Assembly: GCA_030522415.1 (NCBI GenBank)
Contig: CM060113.1
Coordinates: forward strand, 5,924,967-5,988,966
Direction: 5' to 3'
DNA: 64,000 nt
From: Channallabes apus
Lineage: Eukaryota > Chordata > Actinopteri > Siluriformes > Clariidae
Shown in pieces: positions 21,421 through 33,198 of this stretch. The translations under genes were made by a program, and so were the position numbers. Position 1 is the stretch's first letter; each line of letters begins with the position of its first letter. A model generated the notes under the pieces. The model was given only the letters and a program-made list of their open reading frames with translations, made no database searches and was not told the DNA's origin.

Positions 21421-23190
21421 TCTTTATAGATTTAAAAATGCAAATAAAGTTTCCTAATTCTAATCCTCTTCAGTAACCTTTAAATGTTTTAAAATAGTGT
21501 TGTTAAAAAAATTTAATAAATATATATAAAATCATTAAGATATATAAACGCTTATTATTATTATTATTATAAAAGAAGATACAAGAAGGCGTATAAATAG
21601 ACAAACTTATCTAGAGATAAATAGAGAACGCCTGAAAACCATCACTAGTGACATGAAGTGGCGGAGACAAGACCTGATTCTCCACTAAATCACATCACTG
21701 TAAAGATACTGTACAGATAGTAAAGATAGATAGATTGTAAACATATTACCTATATTTTTTCTTAATTAATTTGGAAAAAAAACAAACCCAACAACAACAA
21801 CAAAAAACTTTGCATTAGTTATTTTATTTCCATCAAATTAGTGATGTTGTTTTGATCTGCACCTGTGTTCTGGATTCTGATGATGGTTTAGTCTTGGATT
21901 ATTTCGGGTGTCTGTCTGCAATATGGATAAAATGGGTTGATGGGTTTGGCAGCAGGTGAAACTGATTTATTCGATCCGTTACATTCCACACACATTACAT
22001 CAGGAACCCGAGCTCGAGCAAGTACAAACAAGTAGCGATGATCTGGTTCGGAGTTTGATTTCATTAGTACGAATTCTAACCCCGTCTCTGGCCTTGACCT
22101 TTTCGCGCATACGGAGCCGTGTGAACTGTTACCAGGTTAACGGTTTAGGGTTACAGGGCTGGACAAACTGTGAGGTCATCTTTCTTTCTGTGCGAGTGCC
22201 AGTTAGAACATGAATCTCCACTGTTCCGGACCCGTGTAATGGCAGGCTGTCAAGGACTTATAGGGCTTTTGACCTTGTCAGTGGTGACAGGATGTCAGTC
22301 CTGAGCATGTCACGACTCACGAGGCAAGCTGCGCACCGGTTGCTTTTCAGCCAGGGGCTTAATTTGGCTGAGACTAATTGTGTGGTTTGCATATGGTGAC
22401 CTGCGATGGAATTAACAGGCCGTGTGTTTTCTACAAACATTCGCTCTGGAGTCAATCTGCGTTCCTTCTTAGAAGTCGTCGTCCCCCTGAGACCTCGATT
22501 GCACTTAAGGGCTCGTAAGTGTCCGCGACCTCATTCTGTCAGCGTGACGAGGTTTAAACCGTGATTACAGAGACAAGCTGTCTGCTGGCTGATGGTATAC
22601 ATACTCTCACCCGAAGGCGTAAGACCTCGGCATACTTCATGCGGCGACGGCGCTCGGCTGGCTTCCACAAACAATACGAGGCTTCGCTCAGTATGTTTTA
22701 ATCATTGCAACTGGGCGAACTTCATACTGTACTGTAGGTGAACACGCTACACAACCAAGCCTTTGATTGTTCTAAATGAGGTGTGTCCAAAAACGATTTA
22801 TTTTCACTACCCCAAAGGTTTCACCAGGACGCTAACCTCAACTTGCGTTTCCATCCTGGATTTATTTAGCGATCTCACTCGCGTACCACCTGTGACTACT
22901 TTGAATGATTTTTTGTTCTCTTGTTAGTGAAAAACAGATCTTTCTCTTTATGTTTTACCCGTTTGTGTACTTATTTCTAAAAACACTTCCATCACTGTAA
23001 TTAAGGGTGAGTTCTTGTTATCATGGAAATTGCTAAATTTTATAGCGCCACCTGCAGTGCTGGAGCAACATTATTTCTGCATAAAGTGTGGCTAAGGCCT
23101 TTAGTACGGCTACGCCATGAGGTTTCCTTCTGGCGAGCTCCAGTTTTCTTTTAATTGACGAGGTTTTCTGCAAACTGTTAAAATATTTTT
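21421..23190. other. Non-coding stretch, no gene recognised
   Basis: A TTA run lies at about 21553-21570. TACTGTA lies near 21708, and a chain TACTGTACTGTA at 22725-22736. ORFs 21956-22213 (+) and 22258-22455 (-) show no domain. Confidence 0.4.
22725..22736. other. Chained Tc1 excision-footprint candidate
   Basis: TACTGTACTGTA: two TACTGTA heptamers sharing a TA, as expected from insertion and excision twice at one site. Origin inferred. Confidence 0.55.
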
Positions 23191-23548
23191 TTGTGGTGTA
23201 GTGGTTAGCACTGTCGCCTTGCACCTCCAGGGTCCGGGTTTGATTCCCGGCCAGGCTCAGTTCCTGTCTCTGTGTGCATGTTCTTCCCGTGCTTGGTGGG
23301 TTTCCTCCTGGTACTCCGGTTTCCTCCCACAGTCCAAAGACATTCAGATTAGGTTAATTGGCGTTCCCAAATTGCCCAAAATGTGTGAATGAGTGTGTAA
23401 GTGTGTATATATGTGTGTGTGTGCCCTGCGATGGATTGGCACCCTGTTCAGGGTGTACCCTGCCCCGTGCCCTAAGCCTCCTGGGATGGGCTCCAGGTCC
23501 CCGTGACCCTGAATACAGGATAAAGCGGTATAGAAGATGAATGAGAGT
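23191..23548 (+). repeat. tRNA-derived SINE, nearly full length
   Basis: The 5' end is slightly truncated and joins a T-run. The head GGTGTAGTGGTTAGCACTGT (A-box region) and GGGTTTGATTCCC (B box with one change) are clear. The body carries TTTCCTCCCACAGTCCAAAG, GATGGATTGGCACCCTG and GGGATGGGCTCCAGG, and the tail reads AAAGCGGTATAGAAGATGAA. The ORFs at 23201-23392 and 23358-23540 are translations of the SINE. Confidence 0.9.
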
Positions 23549-25085
23549 GAGTAATGATGACTCTAGTCTTGCTACACAAACCTCTTAATCCCAATCCACT
23601 TTGTGAAAAAAGTGGGGAAAAGAGCCAACATTAGTAGTAACAACCAAATTTCCCTCCTTCCAAAAGCAGCCAGCATGAAGCTTGGCCTTCTACCAAACCC
23701 ACAGGCTGTCCTTTGCCAAACACCATCAATTTGAGGAAAATGAGAAGCCAACTTCAATCTGTAAAAACATTTGAAACCAGTCTGAGACCAGGCAGTTTTT
23801 TCCCTCATTATTGGATAAAACTTTGCATCATTATACAACCAGCTTCCGACGCTATACAGGAAGTTTAATGCTGTGTACAGAAGGTTTAGTTCGCTCTTCG
23901 TGGTGAGAACACTTCCACTGAGTAAGTGTTTAAACCTTCTAAAGGGGTTCTTCTTGAATCTGATGGGATCTCCTTAGAGGACAAACCCAAACGACAATTT
24001 TTCTTGCCATAAAAATGGAAATGCAAATAAAATCTGAAACCAGAATTTAGTCTGTTTTTTTTATTTATTTAAATATTTACTTTACTGTAATGACACTGTA
24101 AAGAGAAAGACTTTCACATTAGTTTCTGGTGGATTTTGCCAAACCCACCGATTTCCTGCTATGACCCCTGACTTATCCTTTCTCATGAACATTTGAGAAA
24201 TGCTCTCTCGCTGTCGTCGTCTTGACCGTAAGGTCCCTTGTCACATGTTTGAGGATTGTTACAGTCTGCCCTCGTACTGATCTTCATAAGCCGTTTTCTT
24301 TTTATGGCAAGACAAATCGCCGGGGTGTTGCTGTTTAAAGCGCCTGATTCTAATTAGGCCTCCTTTCAAGAAGTCTTTATCGCGATGGTTCTCATTTTTT
24401 CTTCCATTAAAGACATTAAAGATAAGGCACTGTAAACCGTTTGTGCGTGTTAAGTAACACAGTCATTGCCATGACTTGGATGAGGATCAGATTACATTTT
24501 AGGATTTTTCTTTTTTCCTTCTCCTCGCTAACAGAAACAGCTGTAAAAACGAGACGAGAAGCCGTCAGCTTGGAGTGTTTTTTATGAGCCGTTATTGCGC
24601 GGCCGTTGAACATCGCTGGGATATCGCAGTTGGAAAGTGTACGGTATGAGATCAAACGCTGAAGTGTAGCATTGCATAATAAACCTAAGGACCTCTGAGC
24701 ACACAGGCTTCTCAGGCTTGAAGCTAGCGAGAGCTGAAACTGTGTCGAGGAGTGTCGAAGTCTTCGCACTCAGCAGTGGAGGAATTTCGGGTCTTTCAAC
24801 ATACAACACAGTCAAGTGGAAACACAATGTGCCCTTGTTTCCATTTTGGCGTTCTCATAATGAATGATCTTATATCTTGAACTGAAACGGGATGCTTATT
24901 AGCCATCGGATTGTGACGTAAGAACATCTTCCGAACACCTTGCTCATGAGGCAGTGTTTTACACGGCAGGACTTTGAAATTTCCCAAGGCTAATTCATCA
25001 AAACATGATATGAGACTCTTCAAAGGTAGCAGTAGATTCCACTGTTAACAGGATACAAACTAATGAGTTGGAGATAAAAGGGTGA
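23549..25085. other. Non-coding stretch, no gene recognised
   Basis: Minus-strand ORFs at 23572-23838, 24416-24769, 24582-24827 and 24796-25023 show no recognisable domain or splice context. TACTGTA lies near 24083. Confidence 0.4.
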
Positions 25086-25330
25086 AGAGTGTCACCTCAC
25101 GCCTCCAGGGTTGTGGGTTTAAATCTCACCTCCTGTCTGTATGCATGGCGTTTGGCTGGTTTCCTCCAATTATAGTCTCACACGAAGAGTATCTTGTATG
25201 ACTGGGTGTGTGAATGAAACGTGTGTGCTTGTCGCTTCATCCAAGGTGTACCAAGACTCTGGATCCAATTCTCCAGTTCCCCACTCGACCCTACACAGGA
25301 TAAGCGGTGTGGAAAAAGGATGAATTCCAA
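25086..25330 (+). repeat. Strongly decayed SINE copy
   Basis: GTCACCTCACGCCTCCAGGG, TTTGGCTGGTTTCCTCC and, at the end, CACAGGATAAGCGGTGTGG follow the order of the SINE family. Much of the middle is lost or changed. Confidence 0.55.
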
Positions 25331-25344
25331 TGACACCTTTATGG

Positions 25345-25480
25345 TTTCAGGTTCGATCCTGAATAAACTCGGGTCACTGCCCGTGTGGAGTGTTGCATGT
25401 TCTCCTCGTGTCCACATGGGCTTCATCAAGGTTCTCAAGTTTTCCCCTACCTTCCAAAAACATTCCGGTATGCTAAGTGG
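25345..25480 (+). repeat. Second decayed SINE-like fragment
   Basis: GGTTTCAGGTTCGATCCTGA resembles a B box, followed by TGTTGCATGTTCTCCTCGTG and ACCTTCCAAAAACATTCCGG. It directly follows the previous copy in the same orientation. Confidence 0.45.
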
Positions 25481-26264
25481 TTCCTGGATCTGAGTGAGTG
25501 TACAGTATGTGTGCATGGTGCGTTGAACTGGACTGGTTTCCTCTTCAAGGTGATACCATTCACATGGATGTGGATAGAGTGATTGATGATTGCTGGAGAC
25601 GGATGAAACTGGTGATATTCAGACACGATTTTCGGCCAAAGTGGCATTGATGCAGGAGATCAAAAATGTTCTCAAAGATGTTTTCAAGGTGGTGAAGGTG
25701 TCAAAACCTAATGTTCCAGAATAAAGAGTGATTTCATTCTGCTCTGGACTTTTTTACCTGTAAGTTTTTTTTTCTTAAAAGAATTGTCTTCTTCTCAAAA
25801 CATATGAGTACCATATGAGGCAGCAGCAGAACAAATTCAGCATTTTTATTTTAGTTTTTGCATAATCTTCCCACAATGCCTTTGCTCAGGAACGCCACCT
25901 CCACATTCACATGTCTTTTCAGGTCAGAAGTTACAATCACATTTAACATCAAACCCCACTGCTCAATTTTATTGTGCTGGAAGAAACTGGCGTAGGCTTA
26001 GGCTTATGTCCACACAAAGGAGTTAAAGCAGCACAAATCAGATTTTTTACCCCTAATGGGAACCAGATAATTTAATTCAGAGCTGTTTGAACACAAATAT
26101 TTTAAATCATATCAAGTCTTTTATGTTCATATCTGGCCAGACGACTGTAATGAAATTCGTCAGGTCACACTTAACAATCTATCGCTCTGGTCTTTATGCA
26201 GCAGTGACTGAAACTCAACACAGATCTGTCTGATATTCTGGGAACGAGATCATTTAATCATAAA
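25481..26264. other. Non-coding stretch, nothing recognised
   Basis: No coding sequence, RNA gene or repeat recognised apart from one TACAGTA near 25501. Confidence 0.4.
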
Positions 26265-27735
26265 AATGAGACAATTAATTTGTATCCAGGAGTCATTGTG
26301 TTGTGCCATGAAATGAAAAATAGTTTTGTACAGTAACTGCAGCATATCGAATAACTGTACTGAATCATCTGTTCTCCTCATGTTATTTAGTCTTAATTAC
26401 CTCATTCTCATGAATTTATTAAGATGTGAGAATGAGATAATTATCTTTTTCTCATGACATCACATGTTATACAACTTATTTTTCTTGTTCCAATGGTTTA
26501 GTTCTTTCATTCACATGATTTGATTATCTTGTTTTCTTTCATTTCTCATGTTACTTTATCATATTTATTATGTCATACATACAGTATCTCATTTTCCCTA
26601 CTCAGCATATTACCAAATTATAATTTAATTCCCATGTCTTGATGATCTCGTTCTCATGACCCATGTCCATGATTTAATTATCTTGCTCCCATAAATTAAT
26701 TACCGTAAGTTGAGTTTTATTTACAGTAACTGTTCTTCCCTTGCTTGGTGGTTTTCCTCCGGGTACTCCGGTTTTGATTGTGTAAAGCTGTTTTGCGACA
26801 ATGACAATTGTTAAAAGCGCTATACAAATAACATTGAATTGAATAACTTAATTATGATAATTATCTAATTCATAATTTTATGCTATTTAATTATCTTGTT
26901 CAAATGGCTAGAGCCATAATGGAATTATCTTATTTCCAAAACTGAATTATCTCATTCTCATGACTTTAATTTAGCATATTTACTATGTCATAATTATCTC
27001 ATTTTTACCCAGCACATTAACAATCTACTTATCATCTTATCATAGAACATAAATGTAGCCATGCCTCAGTTATCTCATTCTCATATTTTAATGGCTCACT
27101 CCAGTGCTTTTCTTATTTTCACACATTAAATTATCCTGTTTCCATGTCATTAATACCCAATAATTAATTACCATGTTCTCATGACTTGTCATATTTCTTA
27201 GTTCATACAGTAATTATCTAATTTTTCAAATTATTTAATTATCTTATTCCAGTGTCTTATTGTGTCTTGTACTACATGCTTAATTATTTGGTTCCTTGTT
27301 TAGTTATCTCATTATCTCATGATACAAATCATGATTTCAGTGATCTTATTCTCACAACTTCACATTTAGTTGTCTACTTATGTCCCTTTCAAAAATTAAC
27401 ATATCATGTTACCATGTCCAAATTATCTTGTTTTTACTAGTTAGCACATTTACATATCATATCATAACATGTCTTAATTATCTTGTCTTCATGTTTCCAC
27501 AACCTAATTATCTTGTTCTCACAGCTGAAGTCGTCTCATTATCACAATTTAATTGATCGCATTATTTTATCATAATTATCTCATTCCCACAACTTGATTA
27601 TCTCATCCTCATGATGCAACTGAAAGAACTTAATTACCCTGTTTCTAAATGTTAATAGTATTGTTTCCAGGCCTTAATTATTCTCTTCTCATGAGTTAAC
27701 AAAGAGAAAACATTATTATCTTGTTCTCTTTACTA
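26265..27735. repeat. Degenerate minisatellite (AATTATCTCATTCTCATGAC type)
   Basis: Nearly 1.5 kb of repeated variants of TTAATTATCTCATTCTCATG, with TTAATTATCTTGTTCTCATG and similar forms. Spacing is irregular, about 20-35 bp. A small insertion or chimera (26735-26848) interrupts it. The ORF at 27252-27440 is a translation of the repeat. Confidence 0.75.
26735..26848 (-). repeat. SINE fragment joined to a fragment of the dispersed repeat family
   Basis: The first part (26735-26773) matches the plus-strand SINE body (TTGCTTGGTGG...CCTCCGGGTACTCCGG). The second part, read on the minus strand, gives TTATTTGTATAGCGCTTTTA and continues to the AAACAGCTTTACACAATC landmark. The two families meet without a visible gap inside the surrounding minisatellite. 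The strand given is that of the second part. Confidence 0.7.
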
Positions 27736-28965
27736 AGTCATGGCCATGCAATATTTTGTATTTAATAGTGACGCAACCATTTGGGTTCTGTACTGTATGT
27801 CAAAAAAAACAAACAATAACCTGCAAATCTCAGCTTTTCATTCAGCTTTTCCTCTCCAAAGCGAACCACCTCTGCATCTCTAAGATGAAGGTGTTGTTCG
27901 TTTCATGAATAGCAAAATGATGAAATTCAGAACACCCTTGATGTTCAGGTCACGTACAGGTAATCATTCACAAACTGATTCTGCAGCAGACATCTGTTTA
28001 CTCTATATGGTTAGTTAACAATGTTAATTTAAACTGTCCAGGCATATTCTGATCTAAAGAAAAGAGAGGGCAATATTAAGCACAATTTAGAATAAAGTCT
28101 TTTCTTCTGGCTCTTAGCCACAATCCAGTGATAAACATCTGGCTTTCTTTTTAACGTGTTTGTTAATTCAGATTTACTAGTCAGTATTTTTTCATGCACG
28201 CTAAAATTATTTTATACAGAACGTGCAGACACGTTTTTCCAATTCTGCGCTAACAATTGGCAATTATCTCACTCTGTTTCGTTCTCTTGAGAATTGCAAA
28301 TTGTTATGTTATTTTAAACAGAATCTTTGAGCTCGGTGTAATTAATACTGGTGCTTAGCATTTTGTCCAAAGTCGCCTTTGATGTTGTCTGAGCTGCAGG
28401 CTATAAAGTTACAGAGTTTAATGAGTGTTGTTATAATTTGGGAATAATAGAAGGTAATTCCTGTGTGTAGCAATCGTTCATCTGGATGGTTGTGTGTTAA
28501 GAAGTTCGAGAAACTTAAACGGAGAAAAGTGCGTCTGTTTAGCTTTGGACTGCAGTTCTACGATGATGGAAATATGACTAATATTGTCAAGGTTTTCTCC
28601 AGCAAGTCATCTAACGGCGTTCATCTAATTTAATTAATGAGAACAATGCTGAGCATTTCATCCAAGCTGTTTTTATTGGCAAAAGACAATTTGGCCCAGC
28701 TAAGAAGAGTATAGTTGTGTTAACACCTCATAAAGTGAAGTCATCCTACAGTATATGCTTTTCATTTGTTGGACCTCCAAAGTAGCACTTTGAATAAAAT
28801 TTATAGCCTTTTTTTTTTTTTGCTTTAACAAGCCCAGAATTTAGGAAAGGCACCTCAAACATCTTTCCTTACTGAAGCAAAGCAAAGAGAACTGAGACTT
28901 GATATTGATATCTGATATGAGGAGCTCAATCAAGGTCTAAAGGATCAAAGGATTGTATACAGTAG
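27736..28965. other. Non-coding stretch, nothing recognised
   Basis: No coding sequence or repeat recognised. TACTGTA/TACAGTA occur near 27790, 28747 and 28959. Confidence 0.4.
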
Positions 28966-29505
28966 TGCTTTTAACAATGTCAGTGTCGCAAAGCAGCTTT
29001 ACAGAATTAAAAAATGTATATGTTGACGAGAAAAAAGTAGGAATTAATTATCATCAGTTTATCCCTGTTGAGAGAGATGGGGGCGACAGTGGCTCGCAAA
29101 AACTCCCTGAGTGAACAATAAGAGGAAACCTTGGAACCAGACTCAACAACTCGTCTTCATTTGGTTGAGATTTTATGACCATAAATCAGTCCCTGCTACT
29201 GTATATCTGTGTGATATGAAGCTGGGAGTTCAATATAAGAGGGAAAGGTGTTAGAGTTGATATAAAGTCCACTTTCGTTGTTGGAGACTCTAAAAGCGGT
29301 ACAATGAGATTTTCAGTCCTAAACTATTTAGCAACTGCAGTCACACATCATCCGAGACAAACTGCCTAAATCAGCCGAGTCCAAGACCATCTTCATGGAC
29401 ATCAAGTGGAAACACCTTCAGTCACCACACACACACACATTCCACGCAGACATGGACATCCTCATCAGCGAGCCACAGGACGGTGAATTCAAAGCTTTAA
29501 CAGTT
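28966..29505 (+). repeat. Second long copy of the dispersed family seen at 18743-19392
   Basis: Shares GCTTTTAACAATGTCAGTGT, GCAAAGCAGCTTTACAGAAT, GGCGACAGTGGCTCGC, AAAAACTCCCTGAG, AACCAGACTCAACA and GTTGGAGACTC in the same order. It lacks the far left ATTCA repeats. No coding potential. Confidence 0.75.
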
Positions 29506-30207
29506 AGCCTGATGTCACTTTCTAGGAATTATAACAAGCATAAAATATTGGATTTAATATAAATACCACTATAACTAACACTATGAAGATTACTGAGGAA
29601 CGTATAATTATTAAGGTACTTACACTCTAGACTTGAGTCATATACTGTACGTTTGATGTGGAAACATCTATGAATTCTTACAAATTTATTTCCAATTCTG
29701 AGACCTAATCTAATCTTAATCCTAACACAGTTCAGGATCAAACTTATTGACAGAGTTAAGTTCACAGAGTTTTAACAGATGCTCCAAGACGTGTGACTGG
29801 CCGATGTAAATGACCACGTTGTGCCACTTCACACTTCAAGGGGTCACTGAGCAGCACCGTGGTTCACCACAACCACTTCTGCACTCCAGGGATTCTTGGT
29901 AACCATGGTAACGCTACTCAAACAGGAACTATAAAGAGTCTGAGGGCAAACCCATAACAACGATGTACATTTTTTAAGCACCGTCCTAGTTAGACTTTAT
30001 TAGGTCTCATTAAGGGCTGACTTTAATTCATAAAATAGTTCCAAAACATGTTTAGTTTATCACAGTTACATCAAAGCCATACAGTACATATAGGCTTAAT
30101 GTCATTCATCTTTTATTTATTATATATATACAGTCATTTATATAAATATGTAGTATAATAACAGGCAAACACAAGGCTGTCATCAAAAAACTAAACAAAA
30201 ACCAAAC
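29506..30207. other. Non-coding stretch, nothing recognised
   Basis: No coding sequence or repeat recognised. TACTGTA near 29644 and TACAGTA near 30081. Confidence 0.4.
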
Positions 30208-30972
30208 TACAGTGCTGTGTAAAAGTATTTGCCCCTTCCTGATTTTCTTTTCCATATTTGTCACGATTAAATGATGCAGATCACCAAACAAGTTTTAATA
30301 TTACTCAAATATAAATACAAAACGCAGTTTTTAAATGATGAATTTAATTTATTAAGAGGGAAAAAGCTGTCCAAACCTATTTGACCCTATGGGAAAATGA
30401 AATTGCCCCCTTGCTAAATCATGAATGAACTGTTTTTTATTTCACTTGCCACACTCAAGTGTGATTACTGCCAGACCTGTTGAATCAGGAAATCACTTCA
30501 ATAGAACCTGGAAAGGGTTATATAAGAACTTTTCTAAGGATCACAGTGAGATCTAATTACAGTGAGAGCCATTATCCACAAATGGAGAAAACCTGGAGCA
30601 GTGGTGAAACTTTCCAAGAGCGGCCGGATAAAACTCCTCCAAGAGCACAATGATGACTCAGCCAGGAGCTTCAGAATAACATCTAAAGAACTGCAGGACT
30701 TACTTGCCTCAGTTAACGTTATTATTCATGATTCAGCAATAAGAAAGAGACTGGGCAAAAATGGCATCCATGGGAGAGTTACTAAGCCACCTAAGCCACA
30801 GCTGACCAAACAATACACAAAGGCTTGTTTCACATTTGCCAAAAACATCTTGATTATCCCCAAGACTTCTGGGCAGATATTCTGTGGACTGGTGAGACAA
30901 AAATTTTACTTTTGGGAGGTGTGTGTCCCGTTACATTTGGCGTAAAACTAACACAGCATTTCATAACAATAT
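30208..30972 (+). pseudogene. Truncated Tc1-like transposon with dead transposase
   Basis: It starts TA-CAGTGCTGTG, followed by AAAAGTATTTGCCCCTTCCT, matching the left inverted repeat of the element at 55015. The ORF at 30562-30945 translates to transposase pieces (AIIHKWRKPGAVVKLSKSGR; SKELQDLLASVNVIIHDS; IRKRLGKNGIHGR). The first part of the transposase is missing. A frame change follows near 30830. In the next frame the first catalytic motif reads WTGETK, so the Asp has become Gly. Similarity stops near CACAGCATTTC at about 30964, with no right inverted repeat, so the second Asp, the Glu and the 3' end are gone. Confidence 0.9.
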
Positions 30973-31582
30973 TATTGTCAGAAGACAATAATAACTTGCT
31001 TGCTATTTTTGGTGGCTACCACGTTTTAATCTAAGAATAAGGTTTCCGGGAATCTACAACATACATGTTTAGTATATCATCAATGTACATGTAGTATGCG
31101 TAGAGGAAAATGGAGGCAGTGTAGGAACGAGAGATGGATGGATTTTATGAATTTGTTCCTGTCTTAACATTAATGTTACCTTATTTTCCTAGTCAGCCTG
31201 TGACGTTCAAGAATCACAAAATAAAATCATTTACTCACAACCTGGAGAGGATCTTCCTGCAGGGATGGATATTGACCGTTGACAAGTTATCTATGTGTTT
31301 GTTAAGCGAGGAAATCTTGGCTAGGTCGCGTGCAGGAAATTAGACGGAAGCGATCTTTCAGACACCTTCATGCTTTCAGCACTTTGCCAGATCTCTGTCA
31401 TGGAACAGCACATGTTCGGATCTGTTGGAATATTTTGCTGTTTCCTCTCAGACAAGGACATTTTATGTTCTAACAGTTTTTAGGACTGAGTTTCCAGTTA
31501 ATGTAATTTTGTTAAAGCGTTCCTTGGGGCATGGTCTGTGTTTGCTAACAGTAAAGTTGTGTAGGTGCAAATAAGGTCATAT

Positions 31583-31639
<57 letters not shown>

Positions 31640-31764
31640 CATGCACATCTGTCAATCTGTCAGCATGCCTTTCTTACCCTTGGCAGAAATAAGGAGAGTT
31701 AATGTGAGCCTATGATGGGACCCGTTGTTATTCTTGACAATAATTGAGTCCATGTGTTTGTACA
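30973..31764. other. Non-coding stretch with long GT microsatellite
   Basis: Contains the GT run at 31583-31636. No gene recognised. Confidence 0.45.
31583..31636. repeat. (GT)n microsatellite
   Basis: About 26 uninterrupted GT units. Confidence 0.95.
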
Positions 31765-32026
31765 GGGCAGCACGGTGGTGTAGTGGTTAGCACTGTCGCC
31801 TTACACCTCCAGGGTCCGGGTTTGATTCTCGGCCAGGCTCGATTCCCGTCTCTGTGTGCATGGAGTTTGCATGTTCTCCCCGTGCTTGGTGGGTTTCCTC
31901 CGGGTTCTCCGGTTTCCTCCCACAGTCCAAAGACATGCAGGTTAGGCTAATTGATGTTCCCAAATTTCCCTTAGTGTGTGAATGTGAGTGTGTGTATGCT
32001 CTGTGATGGATTGGCACCCTGTGTAA
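31765..32026 (+). repeat. tRNA-derived SINE, 3' truncated
   Basis: The head is GGCAGCACGGTGGTGTAGTG with TTAGCACTGTCGCC and GGGTTTGATTC. The body agrees with the full copy up to GGATTGGCACCCTGTGT, then stops at an A-rich stretch and a TA microsatellite. ORFs 31744-31950 (+) and 31787-32107 (-) are translations of the SINE. Confidence 0.9.
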
Positions 32027-32033
32027 AATAAAA

Positions 32034-32037
<4 letters not shown>

Positions 32038-32066
<29 letters not shown>

Positions 32067-32224
32067 AGAAATAAATCAAGATAATAAATAAATCTTGAAC
32101 TAAGCAATTATAGAAAACAAATGAAAATAAATAAATAAATCTTGAAATGTAATCTGAAAGATAAATCTTGCACTAAGCATTAAAAGAAAAATAAATCTTG
32201 AACTAAGCAATTATAGAAAACATT
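32038..32224. repeat. (TA)n microsatellite followed by AAATAAATCTTGAACTAAG repeats
   Basis: TA units at 32038-32066, then three irregular copies of a 50-60-bp motif containing AAATAAATCTTGAACTAAGC and ATTATAGAAAACA. Confidence 0.7.
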
Positions 32225-32869
32225 GTACATATTTTCCACATTAGTCATATAAAATGTAAGAAAAGAAAATGATATCGAAGTGTTCAGGTTAGACGTGCAG
32301 GTGTGAAAGCAGCTAATGTGAAGTAGGCTAAGCTAATGCTAATAAACAATGGAAATAATTACTTTTAATGAAAAACATTAACTCCTAGTTAATCATTTTT
32401 GAATATTAATATAATTGTTTCAAACCTTATTAGTATTAAGATCTGTTTTTCTTCCTTCCATGGTAATGCTACTGCAGTTAGCATCTACAGCAGGACGTAC
32501 AGTACTAGCATGGACTTTCCACAGATAGCTAGCTGGCTAAGCACTAGCTGAATCATTTATTTGTCTAAATGATTATTCAGGAAGTAGTTTATCAGCATTT
32601 TCTACTGTAAATGACATTTTTAATGTAGGATACGATTAGAACAAAATGTACCCAGAGAGAAAATGATTTATCTCTATTAGCTAACTTATAGTTATCAGGA
32701 TGCAGTCTTCTAGTGTTGTGTTCATCAGTTTTTGTTTGTTTGTTTGTTTTTAGTTACATAGGACCTTTTTGATATTATTTCTGACATACACTGTTTAATT
32801 GCTTTATTTACTGTCACACTTTATATTACAACTTTTTTGTTTAGGAACCCCCCCCCCCCCACATCTGTT
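32225..32869. other. Non-coding stretch, nothing recognised
   Basis: A GTTT run lies near 32732-32750 and a C-run near 32848-32861. TACAGTA/TACTGTA occur near 32498 and 32603. Confidence 0.4.
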
Positions 32870-33198
32870 TCTGAATAGCAAGAATAAAGTGGAGCTGCTT
32901 TCAGTTTGGTGTTTAAAGCAGCCGGTGCCATAAATTAAGGTTAAGTGACGTTTAACGTCTATTTACAGTATTTCATATTTTACTTAATTCATTTTCTAAA
33001 TATTTTTGTTAGTTTTTATATGCAAAAATCTGATTATAGTGTTGGAAATTGGTAATGTTGGTATTATTTCTGTGTGGCTGGATTGGATTATCTACATTTA
33101 CATTAATTCCTATGGGAAAAGTTGTTTCGCAATATAAAATTACACCTTAAGAACTCGCCTCCGGAACGGATTAAGTTTGTATGCTGAAGTACCATCTA
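32870..33198. mobile_element. Partial copy of the Tc1/mariner-type MITE at 9441-10923
   Basis: Shares AAAGCAGCCGGTGCCA with about 9659-9675 and the run ATTATAGTGTTGGAAATTGG onwards with 10792-10923. It ends in GTATGCTGAAGTACCATCTA, which corresponds to the right terminal repeat. It lacks the left terminal repeat and has no hAT insertion. Confidence 0.7.

Noticed and set aside
31583..31636. CRISPR-like or regularly spaced array
   Set aside because: Simple GT microsatellite; no spacer structure and the genome is vertebrate.
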